Origin: Mesorhizobium sp.
GTDB taxonomy: Bacteria; Pseudomonadota; Alphaproteobacteria; Rhizobiales; Rhizobiaceae
Direction: 5' to 3'
NCBI RefSeq assembly: GCF_024710845.1
Contig: NZ_JANJTZ010000056.1
Span: forward strand, 186,001 to 250,000
DNA: 64,000 bases
The notes beneath the pieces were generated by a model. It was not told the DNA's origin. It did no database searches and saw only the letters and a program-made list of their open reading frames with translations. Both the position numbers and the translations under genes were made by a program. This document shows positions 42,397 through 51,180 of the stretch, one piece after another (positions within the stretch are counted from its first letter, which is position 1; every line of letters starts with the position of its first letter).

Positions 42397-43946
42397 CGGT
42401 TCAGGCCGATCACCAGATCCGCAGGATCGAAGCTCGCTGCACAGTAGCGGTCCGGACGGACAAGCATGATCTGATCGCGGTGTGTGAGGAGTGGTCGGGC
42501 AGACGGATCGATCCGCATCCAGTTGGCCGTATCCGAGAACGGATCGCCGTTGTCGAGGTGCAAGTGCACCATCGGGAGACCGAGCATCTCGTGACTGAGG
42601 CCAGTCACGGCTGCCCTGGCCGCAGGTGACTGAGTGATGAGCGCAAATCCCGGCCCCAACTTCTCGTCCAGGAGGACGGTTCCTTCGCCTGTCGGGACCC
42701 GCGGTTGCGGTATCATCTCGCCGACGAGTGACGCCTCGAAACAGGGGACATCCAGATCGAGGAACAGGCCCTCGGCATATCGCGGCCGCGGCTTGAACTT
42801 CATCTGGATCAGGTAGTCGCGCACGTTCGGATATGGTCCCAGCGCAGCGAGAAGGAGTTCCCTGAATCGAAGCTGTTCGGCATCGGCCGGCATCACGAAA
42901 TTGCCCATGGTGACTGCGACCATAATCATATCCCATGCCGGCTTGCGCCGCTCGAGTTCGTAGCTGTCCAGCGTCGCCGCTTCGGCACCGCCGTTTACCG
43001 CGACGGCGATCTTCCAGGCCACGTTGTGGGCATCACGGAGGCCCGCGTTCATCCCTTGTCCAGCGAATGGGGGTGTCAGATGTGCCGCGTCCCCAAGAAG
43101 GAGGATCCGCCCGGACCTGAACCTGTCGGCAATGCGGGCATGGAAAGTGTATACGGTCTTTCGCAGAACCTTGGAGCTATCGTAGTCCCGAAAAGGCTTC
43201 AGCAGACCAGCGAGGAAGCTGTCCGCGAGTACGTCCTCCCGCTTCTCGCCGGGAAGAAGCATGAATTCGTACCGACGTCCTCCATTTGGCGCAGGCACGC
43301 TGACCGTCGGCCGGATGGAACTGCAATAGAACTTCGAGAACCTGGATGGGTCTGGATCCTCGATCATGTCGAGAACGATCCAGTCTTGCATGTAGGTGTT
43401 GCCGGACATGCCGATGCCAAGGCTCTCGCGGATCGGACTTCTTCCGCCATCGCACGCGAGAACCCAATCTGCTCTGATCTGGTGCTGTCTGCCGCTTTCG
43501 TCGGTAACGTTCACGACCGCTTCGCCGCTCGCCTCCAAAACGTGCGTGACGTTCGAGGCGAAGAACAGACAGCCGGGAGCCTGTTCATCGAGCCGTTCAC
43601 GAAGAGCCCGCTCAAGCTCGGGCTGGTAGATGTACTGCCTCTTGGCAAAGCCATAGGTTTCGGGTCCTGCGCCCGTCTCGGCGATGCAGTTGCCTTCATC
43701 GTCGAGATACTTGGAACCGACCGCCTTCATGGTGTGCGCGACAAAACTCTCGTCCAGCCCGAATACTTGCAGGGTTCGCGCGCCTTCGTCATCCAGAACG
43801 ATGGCACGCGGAAGATTCATGGGTCCCGGTTCGCGGTCCAGCACGACGAGATTCACGCCATAAGCCGCCAGAAGATTGGCCACCGTCAATCCCGTTGGGC
43901 CCGCACCGACGATCACGACCTGGGTGCGGGAGGGGTAAGTTGGCAT
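42315..43946 (-). CDS. FAD-dependent aromatic hydroxylase, MhpA-like
   Basis: 543-residue flavoprotein monooxygenase of the PheA/MhpA group. The FAD motif VVIVGAGPTGLTVANLLAAYG is at the N-terminus, WVLACDGGRSPIRESLGI near 165, and GDAAHLTPPFAGQGMNAGLRD near 290. It should add a hydroxyl ortho to an existing one, giving the catechol-type substrate for an extradiol dioxygenase. Its last 82 bases overlap the 3' end of the IclR gene on the other strand. It has its own promoter region with a TTGTTCCAACAA element. Confidence 0.9.
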   Translation of the reverse strand: MPTYPSRTQVVIVGAGPTGLTVANLLAAYGVNLVVLDREPGPMNLPRAIVLDDEGARTLQVFGLDESFVAHTMKAVGSKYLDDEGNCIAETGAGPETYGFAKRQYIYQPELERALRERLDEQAPGCLFFASNVTHVLEASGEAVVNVTDESGRQHQIRADWVLACDGGRSPIRESLGIGMSGNTYMQDWIVLDMIEDPDPSRFSKFYCSSIRPTVSVPAPNGGRRYEFMLLPGEKREDVLADSFLAGLLKPFRDYDSSKVLRKTVYTFHARIADRFRSGRILLLGDAAHLTPPFAGQGMNAGLRDAHNVAWKIAVAVNGGAEAATLDSYELERRKPAWDMIMVAVTMGNFVMPADAEQLRFRELLLAALGPYPNVRDYLIQMKFKPRPRYAEGLFLDLDVPCFEASLVGEMIPQPRVPTGEGTVLLDEKLGPGFALITQSPAARAAVTGLSHEMLGLPMVHLHLDNGDPFSDTANWMRIDPSARPLLTHRDQIMLVRPDRYCAASFDPADLVIGLNRYRSLFSRVNLASSSPIERAVAFSASP

Positions 43947-43959
43947 GCTGCCGTGCTCC

Positions 43960-43971
43960 TTGTTCCAACAA
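43960..43971. promoter_or_regulatory. Operator-like inverted repeat upstream of the hydroxylase
   Basis: TTGTT-CC-AACAA lies 14 bases upstream of the hydroxylase start codon. Short palindromes of this type are bound by IclR regulators of aromatic pathways. Its close position fits repression. Support is limited to the symmetry and position. Confidence 0.35.
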
Positions 43972-44105
43972 CTGCCACAGATGAGAATATGGGGAGACCT
44001 ATGAAGTCTACTCGCTAAGCCAGAGCGTCCGGTCCACGGACAAATGCGCCGCCGAGCCCGTTGCGCGTTCGATGGTGCGGGCGCAATGCGCTAAGGCCGG
44101 GTACT

Positions 44106-44298
44106 TTGCGCGGCGAACTGCGGCAGGAAGGTCAGCGTGTGTCGCGGCACTACTACGACCTGCATTGTCGCATGCAGTCGAAAGCCGGCAAGGCTGCGCT
44201 TGCCGACCTCGATCTCAGCGCCGATGGCATACGTCACGCACGCATGTTTTTCGATCGGCCAGATAATGATCTCGCCTCTGCGATGCCCGGAACTTCGC
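44106..44298 (+). pseudogene. Remnant of an AbiEii/AbiGii-type toxin (nucleotidyltransferase)
   Basis: About 64 residues ([47 protein letters not shown]) match the C-terminal part of AbiEii-family nucleotidyltransferase toxins. The N-terminal catalytic domain, the end of the protein and the antitoxin gene are all missing. It is a leftover of a mobile defence or toxin-antitoxin module inside the right end of the island. Confidence 0.6.
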
Positions 44299-44767
44299 GA
44301 TGGAGCCGGCCCTCAAGATGATTGGCTCGTCGAGCAGCAGCATGGCCCGATCCTGCACCACGGTGCACAATAGAGCAGCGCGTTGTCGCATGCCGCCCGA
44401 GAGCTGAGCGGGATATTGTTGCTCGAAGCCATGGAGGCCGAACTCGGCATAGCGGCGCCACCTTGGCGCGCGCGGTGTTGCGACTGGTGTCCTACACTTC
44501 GAGGCCGAGCGTGGTGTTCTCGATGATCCACCGCCACGGCATCAACGCGTCGCGCTGTGGCATGAAGGCGCGGGGCCTGCCATCGCCCAGCGTTGCGCCG
44601 ACGAAACGGATCTCGCCGCTATCGTGCGCCACCTCGCCCGCCAGCAACCGGAACAGCGTGGACTTGCCGGCGCCGGAAGGGCCGAGGATGGAAACGAACT
44701 CGCCGCGTTTCATCTGCAGGGCGATGCCGCCAAGAACCTCCAGACCGGCTAAGATCGCCCCTACCAC
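44290..44767 (-). pseudogene. Broken ABC transporter ATPase (SsuB/TauB-like)
   Basis: The first part, in one frame, has Walker A (SILGPSGAGKSTLFRLLAG) and the segment [24 protein letters not shown], typical of nitrate/taurine-type ATPases. A stop codon at about 44494 ends this frame. The homology resumes in another frame with [16 protein letters not shown] and a Walker B-like AMLLLDEP, then is lost before the D- and H-loops. The gene is therefore both frameshifted and truncated. No partner permease is nearby. Confidence 0.75.
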
Positions 44768-44829
44768 CGCATCGACCGGCGCGTCGCCCGCGTGCTGTCG
44801 CCATCGGCGCTGCGGTCAACCATTTCTCA

Positions 44830-45133
44830 CCGAAGTCGCCAAAGCTCTTCGCTTCCAGGAGCCGGCGCTTCTCCCATTGCTTTTCAATCGCTGCCGATGA
44901 TCCCTCGCTGATCGCCCGCTTGGCGTCGATGTATAGCTCTCGCGCACGAGCGAGAGCCCTGCGAGGCCGCACTTGCCGAACGTTATAGTCTCGCGTCGCC
45001 CATTCATCCGGTAGTCGAGCCGGAATGTGAGTGTCCCCGAGGGCTTCACGAGGGCGTGCATGCCGTCCCGGTCCGTCATCCTGCAGATCTTCTCTTTTGA
45101 TTTCAGATGCTTAAGGGCCATATCAGTCAGCAT
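44830..45133 (-). pseudogene. Frameshifted, truncated P4-type tyrosine integrase
   Basis: The N-terminal arm-binding domain (DUF4102) is readable: MALKHLKSKEKICRMTDRDG, then GTLTFRLDYRMNGRRETITFG. The frame changes near 44965, after which ARELYIDAKRAISEG and EAKSFGDFGEKWL continue the homology. The protein then stops at the junction with the ABC remnant, so the whole catalytic domain with its R-H-R-Y residues is absent. It points away from guaA and lies about 290 bases from the guaA 3' end, the usual position of an island integrase. Confidence 0.78.
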
Positions 45134-45225
45134 TTCGAGCGCCCCTCGGAAAAAGATCGTCAGGCCGTTTTCGGCCACCATCGCGGCAAAATCTCTTTCT
45201 TCACAGCTAGTTAGATAGAAAACAG

Positions 45226-45255
45226 ACCGTCAGTTAGCACCCACACCCTGACGGT
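45226..45255. repeat. Perfect inverted repeat near right island end
   Basis: ACCGTCAG and CTGACGGT form an 8-bp stem around 14 bases, between the integrase remnant and guaA. A related CACCGTCAGG occurs again near 45290. It may be an integrase/excisionase arm site or part of the old integrase promoter. A run of eight T at 45353-45360 lies further toward guaA. Confidence 0.4.
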
Positions 45256-45411
45256 ATCGGACGAATTCCATTTTCGCGATAGGAGGCGCACCGTCAGGAA
45301 GTACGTCAGCCGTGATCTCTGCCGGCCGATAGTCCTCGAGCGTCTCTGGATGGTTTTTTTTACCAGTGCGTTACGTCGTATTCTGGCGCGCCACAGGATA
45401 CACTCGGACAA

Positions 45412-45436
45412 GCCAAAATCATTCCCACTCGATTGT
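45412..45436. repeat. Right att-like direct repeat, overlapping the guaA stop codon
   Basis: The 25 bases cover the last codons and stop codon of guaA (complement of bases 45419-45421) and continue 7 bases beyond. They match 18632-18656 at 22 of 25 positions. Here the guaA reading frame is intact, so the insertion kept the GuaA protein complete. Confidence 0.7.
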
Positions 45437-46996
45437 CCCGGGCGGCTTGCTCGTAACGTCGTAAACCACGCGGTTGATGCCGCGCACCTCGTTGATGATG
45501 CGGGTCGCGGCGCGGCCGAGGAAGGACATGTCGTAGTGGTAGAAGTCGGCCGTCATGCCGTCGACCGAGGTGACGGCACGCAATGCACAGACATATTCGT
45601 AGGTGCGGCCATCGCCCATGACGCCGACCGTCTGCACCGGCAGCAGCACGGCGAAGGCCTGCCAGATCGCGTCGTAGAGGCCGTCCTTGCGGATTTCGTC
45701 GAGATAGACCGCGTCGGCCTCGCGCAGGATTTCGAGCTTTTCGCGTGTCACGCCACCCGGGCAGCGGATAGCCAGCCCCGGCCCCGGGAAGGGATGGCGG
45801 CCGATGAAGTGGTCGGGCAAGCCGAGTTCGTGGCCGAGCGCCCGCACCTCGTCCTTGAACAGTTCCCGCAGCGGCTCGACCAGCTTCATGTTCATGCGCT
45901 CGGGCAGTCCGCCGACATTGTGGTGCGACTTGATCGTCACCGACGGTCCGCCGGTGAAGGACACGCTCTCGATCACGTCGGGATAGAGCGTGCCCTGAGC
46001 GAGGAACTGCGCCGGCTGGCCGCCCTGTGCGAGCTTCTCGGCTTCCTTTTCGAACACCTCGATGAACAGCCGGCCGATGGTCTTGCGCTTCTTTTCGGGA
46101 TCCGCTTCGCCTTCCAGGGCCGAGATGAACAGGTCCGAAGCGTCAACATGGACGAGCGGGATGTTGTAGTGTTCGCGGAACATGGCGACGACGTCGGCCG
46201 CCTCGTTTTTGCGCATTAGACCATGGTCTACCAGGATACAGGTCAGCCGCTCGCCGATCGCCTCGTGGATCAGCACGGCGGCAACGGAAGAATCGACGCC
46301 GCCCGACAGACCGCAGATCACCCTTCCCTCGCCCACCTGAGCGCGGATGGCGGCCACCGCCTGCTCGCGATAGGCGGCCATGGTCCAGTCGCCCTTAAGG
46401 CCGGCGATCTTGTGCACGAAGTTGGAGAGGAGTTTGGCGCCGTCCGGCGTGTGCACCACTTCGGGGTGGAACATGATGCCGTACATCTTCCGCGCGACAT
46501 CGCCAAACACGGCGAAGGGCGAATTCTCCGAGCGGCCGAACACTTCAAACCCTTCGGGCAAAGAAATCACCCGGTCGCCATGGCTCATCCAGACCTGATG
46601 CCGCTGACCCGTCGCCCACATGCCTTCGAAGAGTGGGCAATCCTTCTCCACGTTCACGAAGGCCCGACCGAATTCGCGGTGGTTCGAACCCTCCGCCTTG
46701 CCACCCATCTGCACGCACAATGTCATCTGGCCGTAGCAGATGCCGAGGATCGGAATCCCCGCGTCGAACACGATCTGCGGTGCACGCGGGCTGCCGATAT
46801 CGGTGGTGGAGGCTGGCCCGCCGGAAAGGATCACGGCCTTGGGCCGGATGCGCTTGAAGGCTTCCTCGCCGAGCTGGAACGGCACGATTTCGGAATAGAC
46901 CCCCGCCTCGCGGATACGCCGGGCAATCAGTTGCGTGAACTGGCTGCCGAAATCGAGGATGAGGACGGTGTCGGGATGGGCTGTCATGGCGAGCAT
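45419..46996 (-). CDS. guaA: GMP synthase (glutamine-hydrolysing)
   Basis: 525-residue enzyme that makes GMP from XMP with ATP and glutamine. The glutamine amidotransferase domain is first ([17 protein letters not shown]; catalytic Cys in ILGICYGQM near residue 92; His/Glu in [12 protein letters not shown]). The ATP-pyrophosphatase domain follows, with the P-loop [12 protein letters not shown] near 233. The C-terminal dimerisation domain ends GTIEWE as usual. The ATG at 46996 is used; an ATG at 46987 is equally possible. Its 3' end is the proposed attachment site of the island. Confidence 0.97.
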   Translation of the reverse strand: MLAMTAHPDTVLILDFGSQFTQLIARRIREAGVYSEIVPFQLGEEAFKRIRPKAVILSGGPASTTDIGSPRAPQIVFDAGIPILGICYGQMTLCVQMGGKAEGSNHREFGRAFVNVEKDCPLFEGMWATGQRHQVWMSHGDRVISLPEGFEVFGRSENSPFAVFGDVARKMYGIMFHPEVVHTPDGAKLLSNFVHKIAGLKGDWTMAAYREQAVAAIRAQVGEGRVICGLSGGVDSSVAAVLIHEAIGERLTCILVDHGLMRKNEAADVVAMFREHYNIPLVHVDASDLFISALEGEADPEKKRKTIGRLFIEVFEKEAEKLAQGGQPAQFLAQGTLYPDVIESVSFTGGPSVTIKSHHNVGGLPERMNMKLVEPLRELFKDEVRALGHELGLPDHFIGRHPFPGPGLAIRCPGGVTREKLEILREADAVYLDEIRKDGLYDAIWQAFAVLLPVQTVGVMGDGRTYEYVCALRAVTSVDGMTADFYHYDMSFLGRAATRIINEVRGINRVVYDVTSKPPGTIEWE

Positions 46997-47063
46997 TTAG
47001 AGACAAAGTTGAGTCGGCGCAACGGGTTCTGCTTCCGGTTTGCGCGCGCCCTTCGACCGGTGG

Positions 47064-47561
47064 TCAGGTCTCGGGATGCACCCCGGCGTCCAGTGCGCGC
47101 AGGGCATCCATCAGCGCTGAGAAACGCGCCTGACCGATGCGTTCAATCCAGCGCCGCTCGATCTCGCGCTTGATGCGGTCGCCGTCCCGCAACGCCGCCA
47201 GACCCTTCGGCGTATAGCGCACCAATTTGCCGCGGCCGTCGCGCGGGTCCGGCAGCCGTTCGACTACGCCCTCGGCCTCTAACCCGTCGAGCAACTGCTG
47301 CACCGCCTGCTTGGAAATCGCCATGCGCTCGATCAGGGCGGCCTGGCGCGAGCCGTCGCGTGCGATATGGCCGAGAAGGCCGGCGCGTGCATCGGAGAAC
47401 CAGTCATGCCCTGCCGCGCGCATTGCGGCCGCGAACTCGCCTTGCCAGGCGCGATTCGCCTGCCAGAGGCGCCAGCCGAGATGATCCGGCGGGGCTTCGG
47501 ATTTTTCGTCAAGTCCCTTGACCATTCTTTCAAATCCAATATAGTCAAGTGACTTGACCAT
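47064..47561 (-). CDS. MarR-family transcriptional regulator
   Basis: 165-residue dimeric winged-helix regulator. The recognition region reads RMAISKQAVQQLLDGLEAEGVVERLPDPRDGRGKLV, the typical MarR wing. The palindrome GTCAAGTGACTTGAC overlaps its first codons when the ATG at 47561 is used; an ATG at 47525 (MVKGLDEK) would leave the operator upstream of the gene and may be the real start. It probably represses itself and the divergent small gene at 47621. Confidence 0.88.
   Translation of the reverse strand: MVKSLDYIGFERMVKGLDEKSEAPPDHLGWRLWQANRAWQGEFAAAMRAAGHDWFSDARAGLLGHIARDGSRQAALIERMAISKQAVQQLLDGLEAEGVVERLPDPRDGRGKLVRYTPKGLAALRDGDRIKREIERRWIERIGQARFSALMDALRALDAGVHPET
47544..47558. promoter_or_regulatory. 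Palindromic operator between marR and the divergent gene
   Basis: GTCAAG-TGA-CTTGAC is a perfect 6-3-6 inverted repeat, of the size expected for a MarR dimer. It lies about 65 bases before the start of the 47621 gene, a suitable place to control both directions. Confidence 0.6.
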
Positions 47562-47620
47562 CTCGCACGTTACGCGCGGCGACTGGCCAAGGCAATCGGA
47601 AACAAGCCAAGGAGTACATC

Positions 47621-47947
47621 ATGACGGCGCTGAAAAAGGACACGCTGGCGATTCTCATGCCCGGCACGACCCATGTGCTGGAGCGCAGCGGCAAGGAGGC
47701 TTACGTCTACTTCGAAACCGATGGCGCCGCCCATATGCTGCTCGACGACGGCGAACAGCGCAGCGGGCACTGGACGATGCAGGACGACGGCTACGTCGCC
47801 GAATGGGACAGTGGCGCGACCGGACGGTGGATGCTCGACCACGACGGCGGCTCGGTCAACTATGTCAACCGCGACAGCGCAGCGCGTCTGAGAATGATTG
47901 GCGTCCTGTTCGGCAATCCCAGGGGTTTGCCGCTTCAGCGGACCTGA
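47621..47947 (+). CDS. Small conserved-looking protein of unknown function
   Basis: 108 residues, acidic, with beta-rich repeats: VYFETDGAAHMLLDDGEQRSG, then HWTMQDDGYVAEWDSG and RWMLDHDGGSVNYVN. The alternating pattern suggests a small beta-barrel or lipocalin-like fold, but no family was recognised. There is no signal peptide. An AAGGAG ribosome site precedes the ATG. It is divergent from marR with a shared palindromic operator, so it is probably MarR-regulated. Its last 13 bases overlap the convergent nucleosidase gene. Confidence 0.65.
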   Translation: MTALKKDTLAILMPGTTHVLERSGKEAYVYFETDGAAHMLLDDGEQRSGHWTMQDDGYVAEWDSGATGRWMLDHDGGSVNYVNRDSAARLRMIGVLFGNPRGLPLQRT

Positions 47948-48585
47948 AGATGGACGGCGCCGGACTTGATGGCATCCTCCAGCAACCCCACCGCCGCCGC
48001 CAGCTTCTCGTCGATGACGTGCAGATACTCCGTCCAGTCGCCGACATGGCGCAGTTCCGCCGCACCGTCCGAAATGCCACGAAGCGCCACCAGCGGCACG
48101 TCGAAGCGATGGCAGGCGCGCAAAACCGCGAAAGTCTCCATGTCGACCATGTCCGCTTCGATTGCGTCATAGGCCGCGCCCGAGACGATGTTGGCACCCG
48201 TCGACAGCGTCGCCTCGGCAATACCGGGGATCCTGAGCGGCAGGGGCACGACCGCCGGCAGATCGAGGAAGGGCGTCGCGCCTTTCGCGAAGCCCAGCGG
48301 CGAGGCATCCATGTCGCGGTAGGAAACGGATGTGGCCTGGTAGATCTGCGTCTGTTCCAGCCTCCGGCTGCCGGCGGAGCCGAGCGACACAACGAGATCC
48401 GGAGCGACCCCCTCCCTGTGCAGACCGGCTAGCGCCGCGGTCAGATGGACAGCCGCCTCGACCGGTCCGACACCGATCATCAGCGGCGTGAACCGGGCCT
48501 TGAGATGTGGGCCGTATTCCGCCTCCGCGGCCATCGCGAACAGCACCTTCCGCCCCGCAATATCGGCAGACAGGGACAGCGCCAT
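47935..48585 (-). CDS. MTA/SAH nucleosidase-like purine phosphorylase-fold enzyme
   Basis: 216 residues of the nucleoside phosphorylase/nucleosidase fold. It has IGVGPVEAAVHLTAAL near residue 37, LVVSLGSAGSRRL near 64, and the catalytic EADMVDMETFAVLRAC near 145 with RGISDGA near 168, as in MtnN-type enzymes. It should split 5'-methylthioadenosine or S-adenosylhomocysteine, or a related nucleoside. It begins 2 bases after the thioesterase gene, suggesting a two-gene unit. Confidence 0.82.
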   Translation of the reverse strand: MALSLSADIAGRKVLFAMAAEAEYGPHLKARFTPLMIGVGPVEAAVHLTAALAGLHREGVAPDLVVSLGSAGSRRLEQTQIYQATSVSYRDMDASPLGFAKGATPFLDLPAVVPLPLRIPGIAEATLSTGANIVSGAAYDAIEADMVDMETFAVLRACHRFDVPLVALRGISDGAAELRHVGDWTEYLHVIDEKLAAAVGLLEDAIKSGAVHLQVR

Positions 48586-48586
48586 T

Positions 48587-49045
48587 CTACCCCGCCAATC
48601 CTTCGCGGCCGGTGACCGTCATCATCGTCGCCGTCATGGTCGCGATAAGCCGTGCCTCGCCGTCGGCGGAATAGGCATAGGCCTGACCGTCGGCGACGAT
48701 GATCGTGCGGCCGGGCTTAGTGACCGAGCCGCGGAACAGGAAACGCTCGCCCTTGCCGGGCGAGAGCATGTTGAGCTTGAACTCGATCGTCAGAACCGCT
48801 GCTTCCGGCGGCATCAGCGAATAGGCGGCGTAGCCGCAGGCTGAATCCAGAGCGGTCGAAATGATACCGGCATGCAAGAATCCGTGCTGCTGGGTCAAGG
48901 CAATCGAATAGGGCATCTCGATCTCGACGGTGCCCGGCGTGACACTGGTCAATTCGGCGCCGATGGTCGACATCACGACCTGGCGCGCGAAACTCGAGCG
49001 CACGCGCTCCTCGTAGTCAGTACTGGTCTGAACTGTCGCCTTCAC
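48587..49045 (-). CDS. PaaI-type hotdog thioesterase
   Basis: 152 residues forming one hotdog domain. The active-site helix reads QQHGFLHAGIISTALDSACGYAA near residue 52, as in PaaI/YdiI acyl-CoA thioesterases, followed by TIEFKLNMLSPGKG. It should hydrolyse an acyl-CoA in the cytoplasm. The substrate is unknown. Confidence 0.85.
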   Translation of the reverse strand: MKATVQTSTDYEERVRSSFARQVVMSTIGAELTSVTPGTVEIEMPYSIALTQQHGFLHAGIISTALDSACGYAAYSLMPPEAAVLTIEFKLNMLSPGKGERFLFRGSVTKPGRTIIVADGQAYAYSADGEARLIATMTATMMTVTGREGLAG

Positions 49046-49124
49046 GCTGCTTCCTCCGCCACGAAGGCTTTATCGCAAAGCGAAGCCGGCGCTGCAATCA
49101 TTCAATGCTGCAATGCAGCAGCGA

Positions 49125-49577
49125 TCACTTGAGCCACAGGATCGATGCGTTCAGAAGCGTCGCGAAGGAGACCCAGGCCGCGTAGGGCACGAATAGCAAA
49201 GCGGCGATCCGGTCGCGGTTCCAGGCTAGGCCAATGAAGGCAAGGATGGCGGCGAGCATCAGCACGACGATGACCAGCGCGCCACCGACGCTCTGCAGCG
49301 TGAAGAAGACCGGCGACCAGGCGAAGTTGAGCAGCATCTGCGCCCACCACGCCTTCATCGCCCGTCCGCCGCGGTCACGCTCCCAGATTCGCCAGCCGGC
49401 AACCGCAATGAGAACGTAGAGGATCGTCCAGGCAGGGCCGAAGACCCAGTTGGGCGGGTTGAAGGGCGGCTTGACGAGAGCCTCGTACCAAGGCCCCGGC
49501 AGATTCATGGAGCCGATCGCGGCTCCACCGCCTACGACCAGGATGAGAAAGGCGGCCAAGGCGAGATAGCGGTTCAT
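49125..49577 (-). CDS. tspO: TspO/MBR family membrane protein
   Basis: 150-residue membrane protein with five helices. The TspO signatures are present: PGPWYEALVKPPFNPPNWVFGPAW near residue 28, WILYVLIAVAGWRIWE-like second helix, and LLNFAWSPVFF near 83. TspO binds tetrapyrroles and related ligands and takes part in oxygen- and stress-dependent regulation in alphaproteobacteria. The ATG at 49577 is chosen because the longer ORF adds a non-conserved N-terminus. Confidence 0.92.
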   Translation of the reverse strand: MNRYLALAAFLILVVGGGAAIGSMNLPGPWYEALVKPPFNPPNWVFGPAWTILYVLIAVAGWRIWERDRGGRAMKAWWAQMLLNFAWSPVFFTLQSVGGALVIVVLMLAAILAFIGLAWNRDRIAALLFVPYAAWVSFATLLNASILWLK

Positions 49578-49652
49578 GTGGAATGTCCGTCGAGTGTCTC
49601 TGCCCCCGCACATGTGTCGGCCGCCTGGATCGTCAAGGGCCGCGGCGCCGCT

Positions 49653-50930
49653 TCATCCCGCGCGCCGCATCGAGGCGAAGAAGAAGCCGTCGGTACCGCT
49701 GCGCAACGGTGTCAGGACGATGCCATGTTCTCCCGTCCGCGCCTTGTCGGGGTGCGCCGGGAACATGCCCGTCCAGATCGCTGCATGGTCGACGGTCGAG
49801 AAATCGGGATGGCGGTCGAGGAAGGCGGCGACCTGGTCCTGGTTTTCCCGCGGAAACACCGAGCAGGTGACGTAGGCAATGGCCCCTCCCGGCTTCACGT
49901 AACGGGCGGCGTTGTCGAGGATCGACCGCTGTTCGCCGATGCGCACGTCGAGTTGGCGCTCGGTCAGCCGCCATTTCGCGTCCGGCCTGCGCCGCCAGGT
50001 GCCGGAACCGGTGCAGGGCGCGTCGATGAGGACGAGATCCATACGGCCTTCGAGATCGGCGAGGCCTGCCGGATTGGCGATCACCTGCACGTTTCGGCAT
50101 TCGGCGCGCTTGAGGCGGTCGAAGATCGGCGCGAGCCGCGCCTTCTCGGAATCATGGGCGAAGATCTGGCCGCGATTGTCCATCGTCGCCGCCAGCGCCA
50201 GCGTCTTGCCGCCGGCCCCGGCGCACAAGTCGAGCACCTGCATGCCCGGCGCCGCACCGGTCAGCCCGGCGGCGATCTGCGAGCCTTCGTCCTGGATCTC
50301 GAACCAGCCCTTCTGGAAGGCGGGCTCGACCTGGACGTTCGGGTGGCGGCCGTCACCCTCGATCGGCGGAATGCGGATACCTTGCGGGGCAATGGCGGTC
50401 GCCGAGGCACCGGGAAGCTCGCCGATCACCTTGTCGCGCGAGGCAAGGAGCGTGTTTGCGCGCAGGTCGAGCGGCGGACGGGCGGCGAGGCCTTTCGCCT
50501 CCTCGACCCAGTCGTGGCCGAACGCCTGTTCCAGCATCGGAACGCACCAGTCGGGTACGTCGGCGCGAACGGCCTCGGGCGCATCCGCGAGGTCGCGCGA
50601 GGCGGCGGCGAGTTCGTCGGAAGACAAGGGTTCGGGCGCGAAGCGGTCCCCGTCCAGCGCGGCGTTGATCTTCTGCGCCGACCGCCCGCTGCCGAGGATC
50701 ATCCCGCCGAAGGCGACGGCGCGCGGCGTATCCGCGCCGAGTAGCCAGCCGGCGGAGCGGCGGCGGCGCAGCGCGTCATAGACGATGTTGCCGATCGCGG
50801 CGCGGTCGCCGGCCCCGGCGAAGCGGTGCGACAGACCCCAATCCTTCAGCGCATCGGCCGCGGGACGGTGGCGTCGCTCCATGTCCTCGAGAATTTCGAT
50901 GGCCGCAGCCAGCCGTCCGCCCAGTCGCAT
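49653..50930 (-). CDS. rsmB: 16S rRNA m5C methyltransferase RsmB-like (NOL1/NOP2/Sun)
   Basis: 425-residue RNA methyltransferase. The N-terminal RNA-binding domain is followed by the SAM-binding core VLDLCAGAGGKTLALAA near residue 240. Both catalytic cysteines are present, in VLIDAPCTGSGTWRRRP near 313 and in YVTCSVFPREN near 364. AAGGAA lies about 8 bases before the ATG at 50930; the longer ORF to 51182 is not supported. Proximity to guaA is common in related rhizobial genomes. The exact target base is inferred from the family. Confidence 0.9.
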   Translation of the reverse strand: MRLGGRLAAAIEILEDMERRHRPAADALKDWGLSHRFAGAGDRAAIGNIVYDALRRRRSAGWLLGADTPRAVAFGGMILGSGRSAQKINAALDGDRFAPEPLSSDELAAASRDLADAPEAVRADVPDWCVPMLEQAFGHDWVEEAKGLAARPPLDLRANTLLASRDKVIGELPGASATAIAPQGIRIPPIEGDGRHPNVQVEPAFQKGWFEIQDEGSQIAAGLTGAAPGMQVLDLCAGAGGKTLALAATMDNRGQIFAHDSEKARLAPIFDRLKRAECRNVQVIANPAGLADLEGRMDLVLIDAPCTGSGTWRRRPDAKWRLTERQLDVRIGEQRSILDNAARYVKPGGAIAYVTCSVFPRENQDQVAAFLDRHPDFSTVDHAAIWTGMFPAHPDKARTGEHGIVLTPLRSGTDGFFFASMRRAG

Positions 50931-51180
50931 GTCGGAATTCCTTTCGTCGCGGCGGGTCATATAGCGGACGCCGGCAAAAGGCCAACAGCACTCTCCAGCC
51001 TGCCGCAGTGCAATATGGAGGTGGCGACAGGCGCGAAATTGTGGATAGAGTGCGCACTGGAGCGCCGTGCGTCCGTCGGACGCACAAAGGACGCTCCAGC
51101 ACGTTGAATCTGCTGCATCGTGCTTTCCGAACGCCGGTGACGGCGTTCGGGCCGATGCAGTAGGCACCGAACGAGGCACC

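Noticed and set aside
45353-45360. Run of eight T as a terminator
   Set aside because: No stable hairpin precedes it in the plus direction, so it was not called a terminator.
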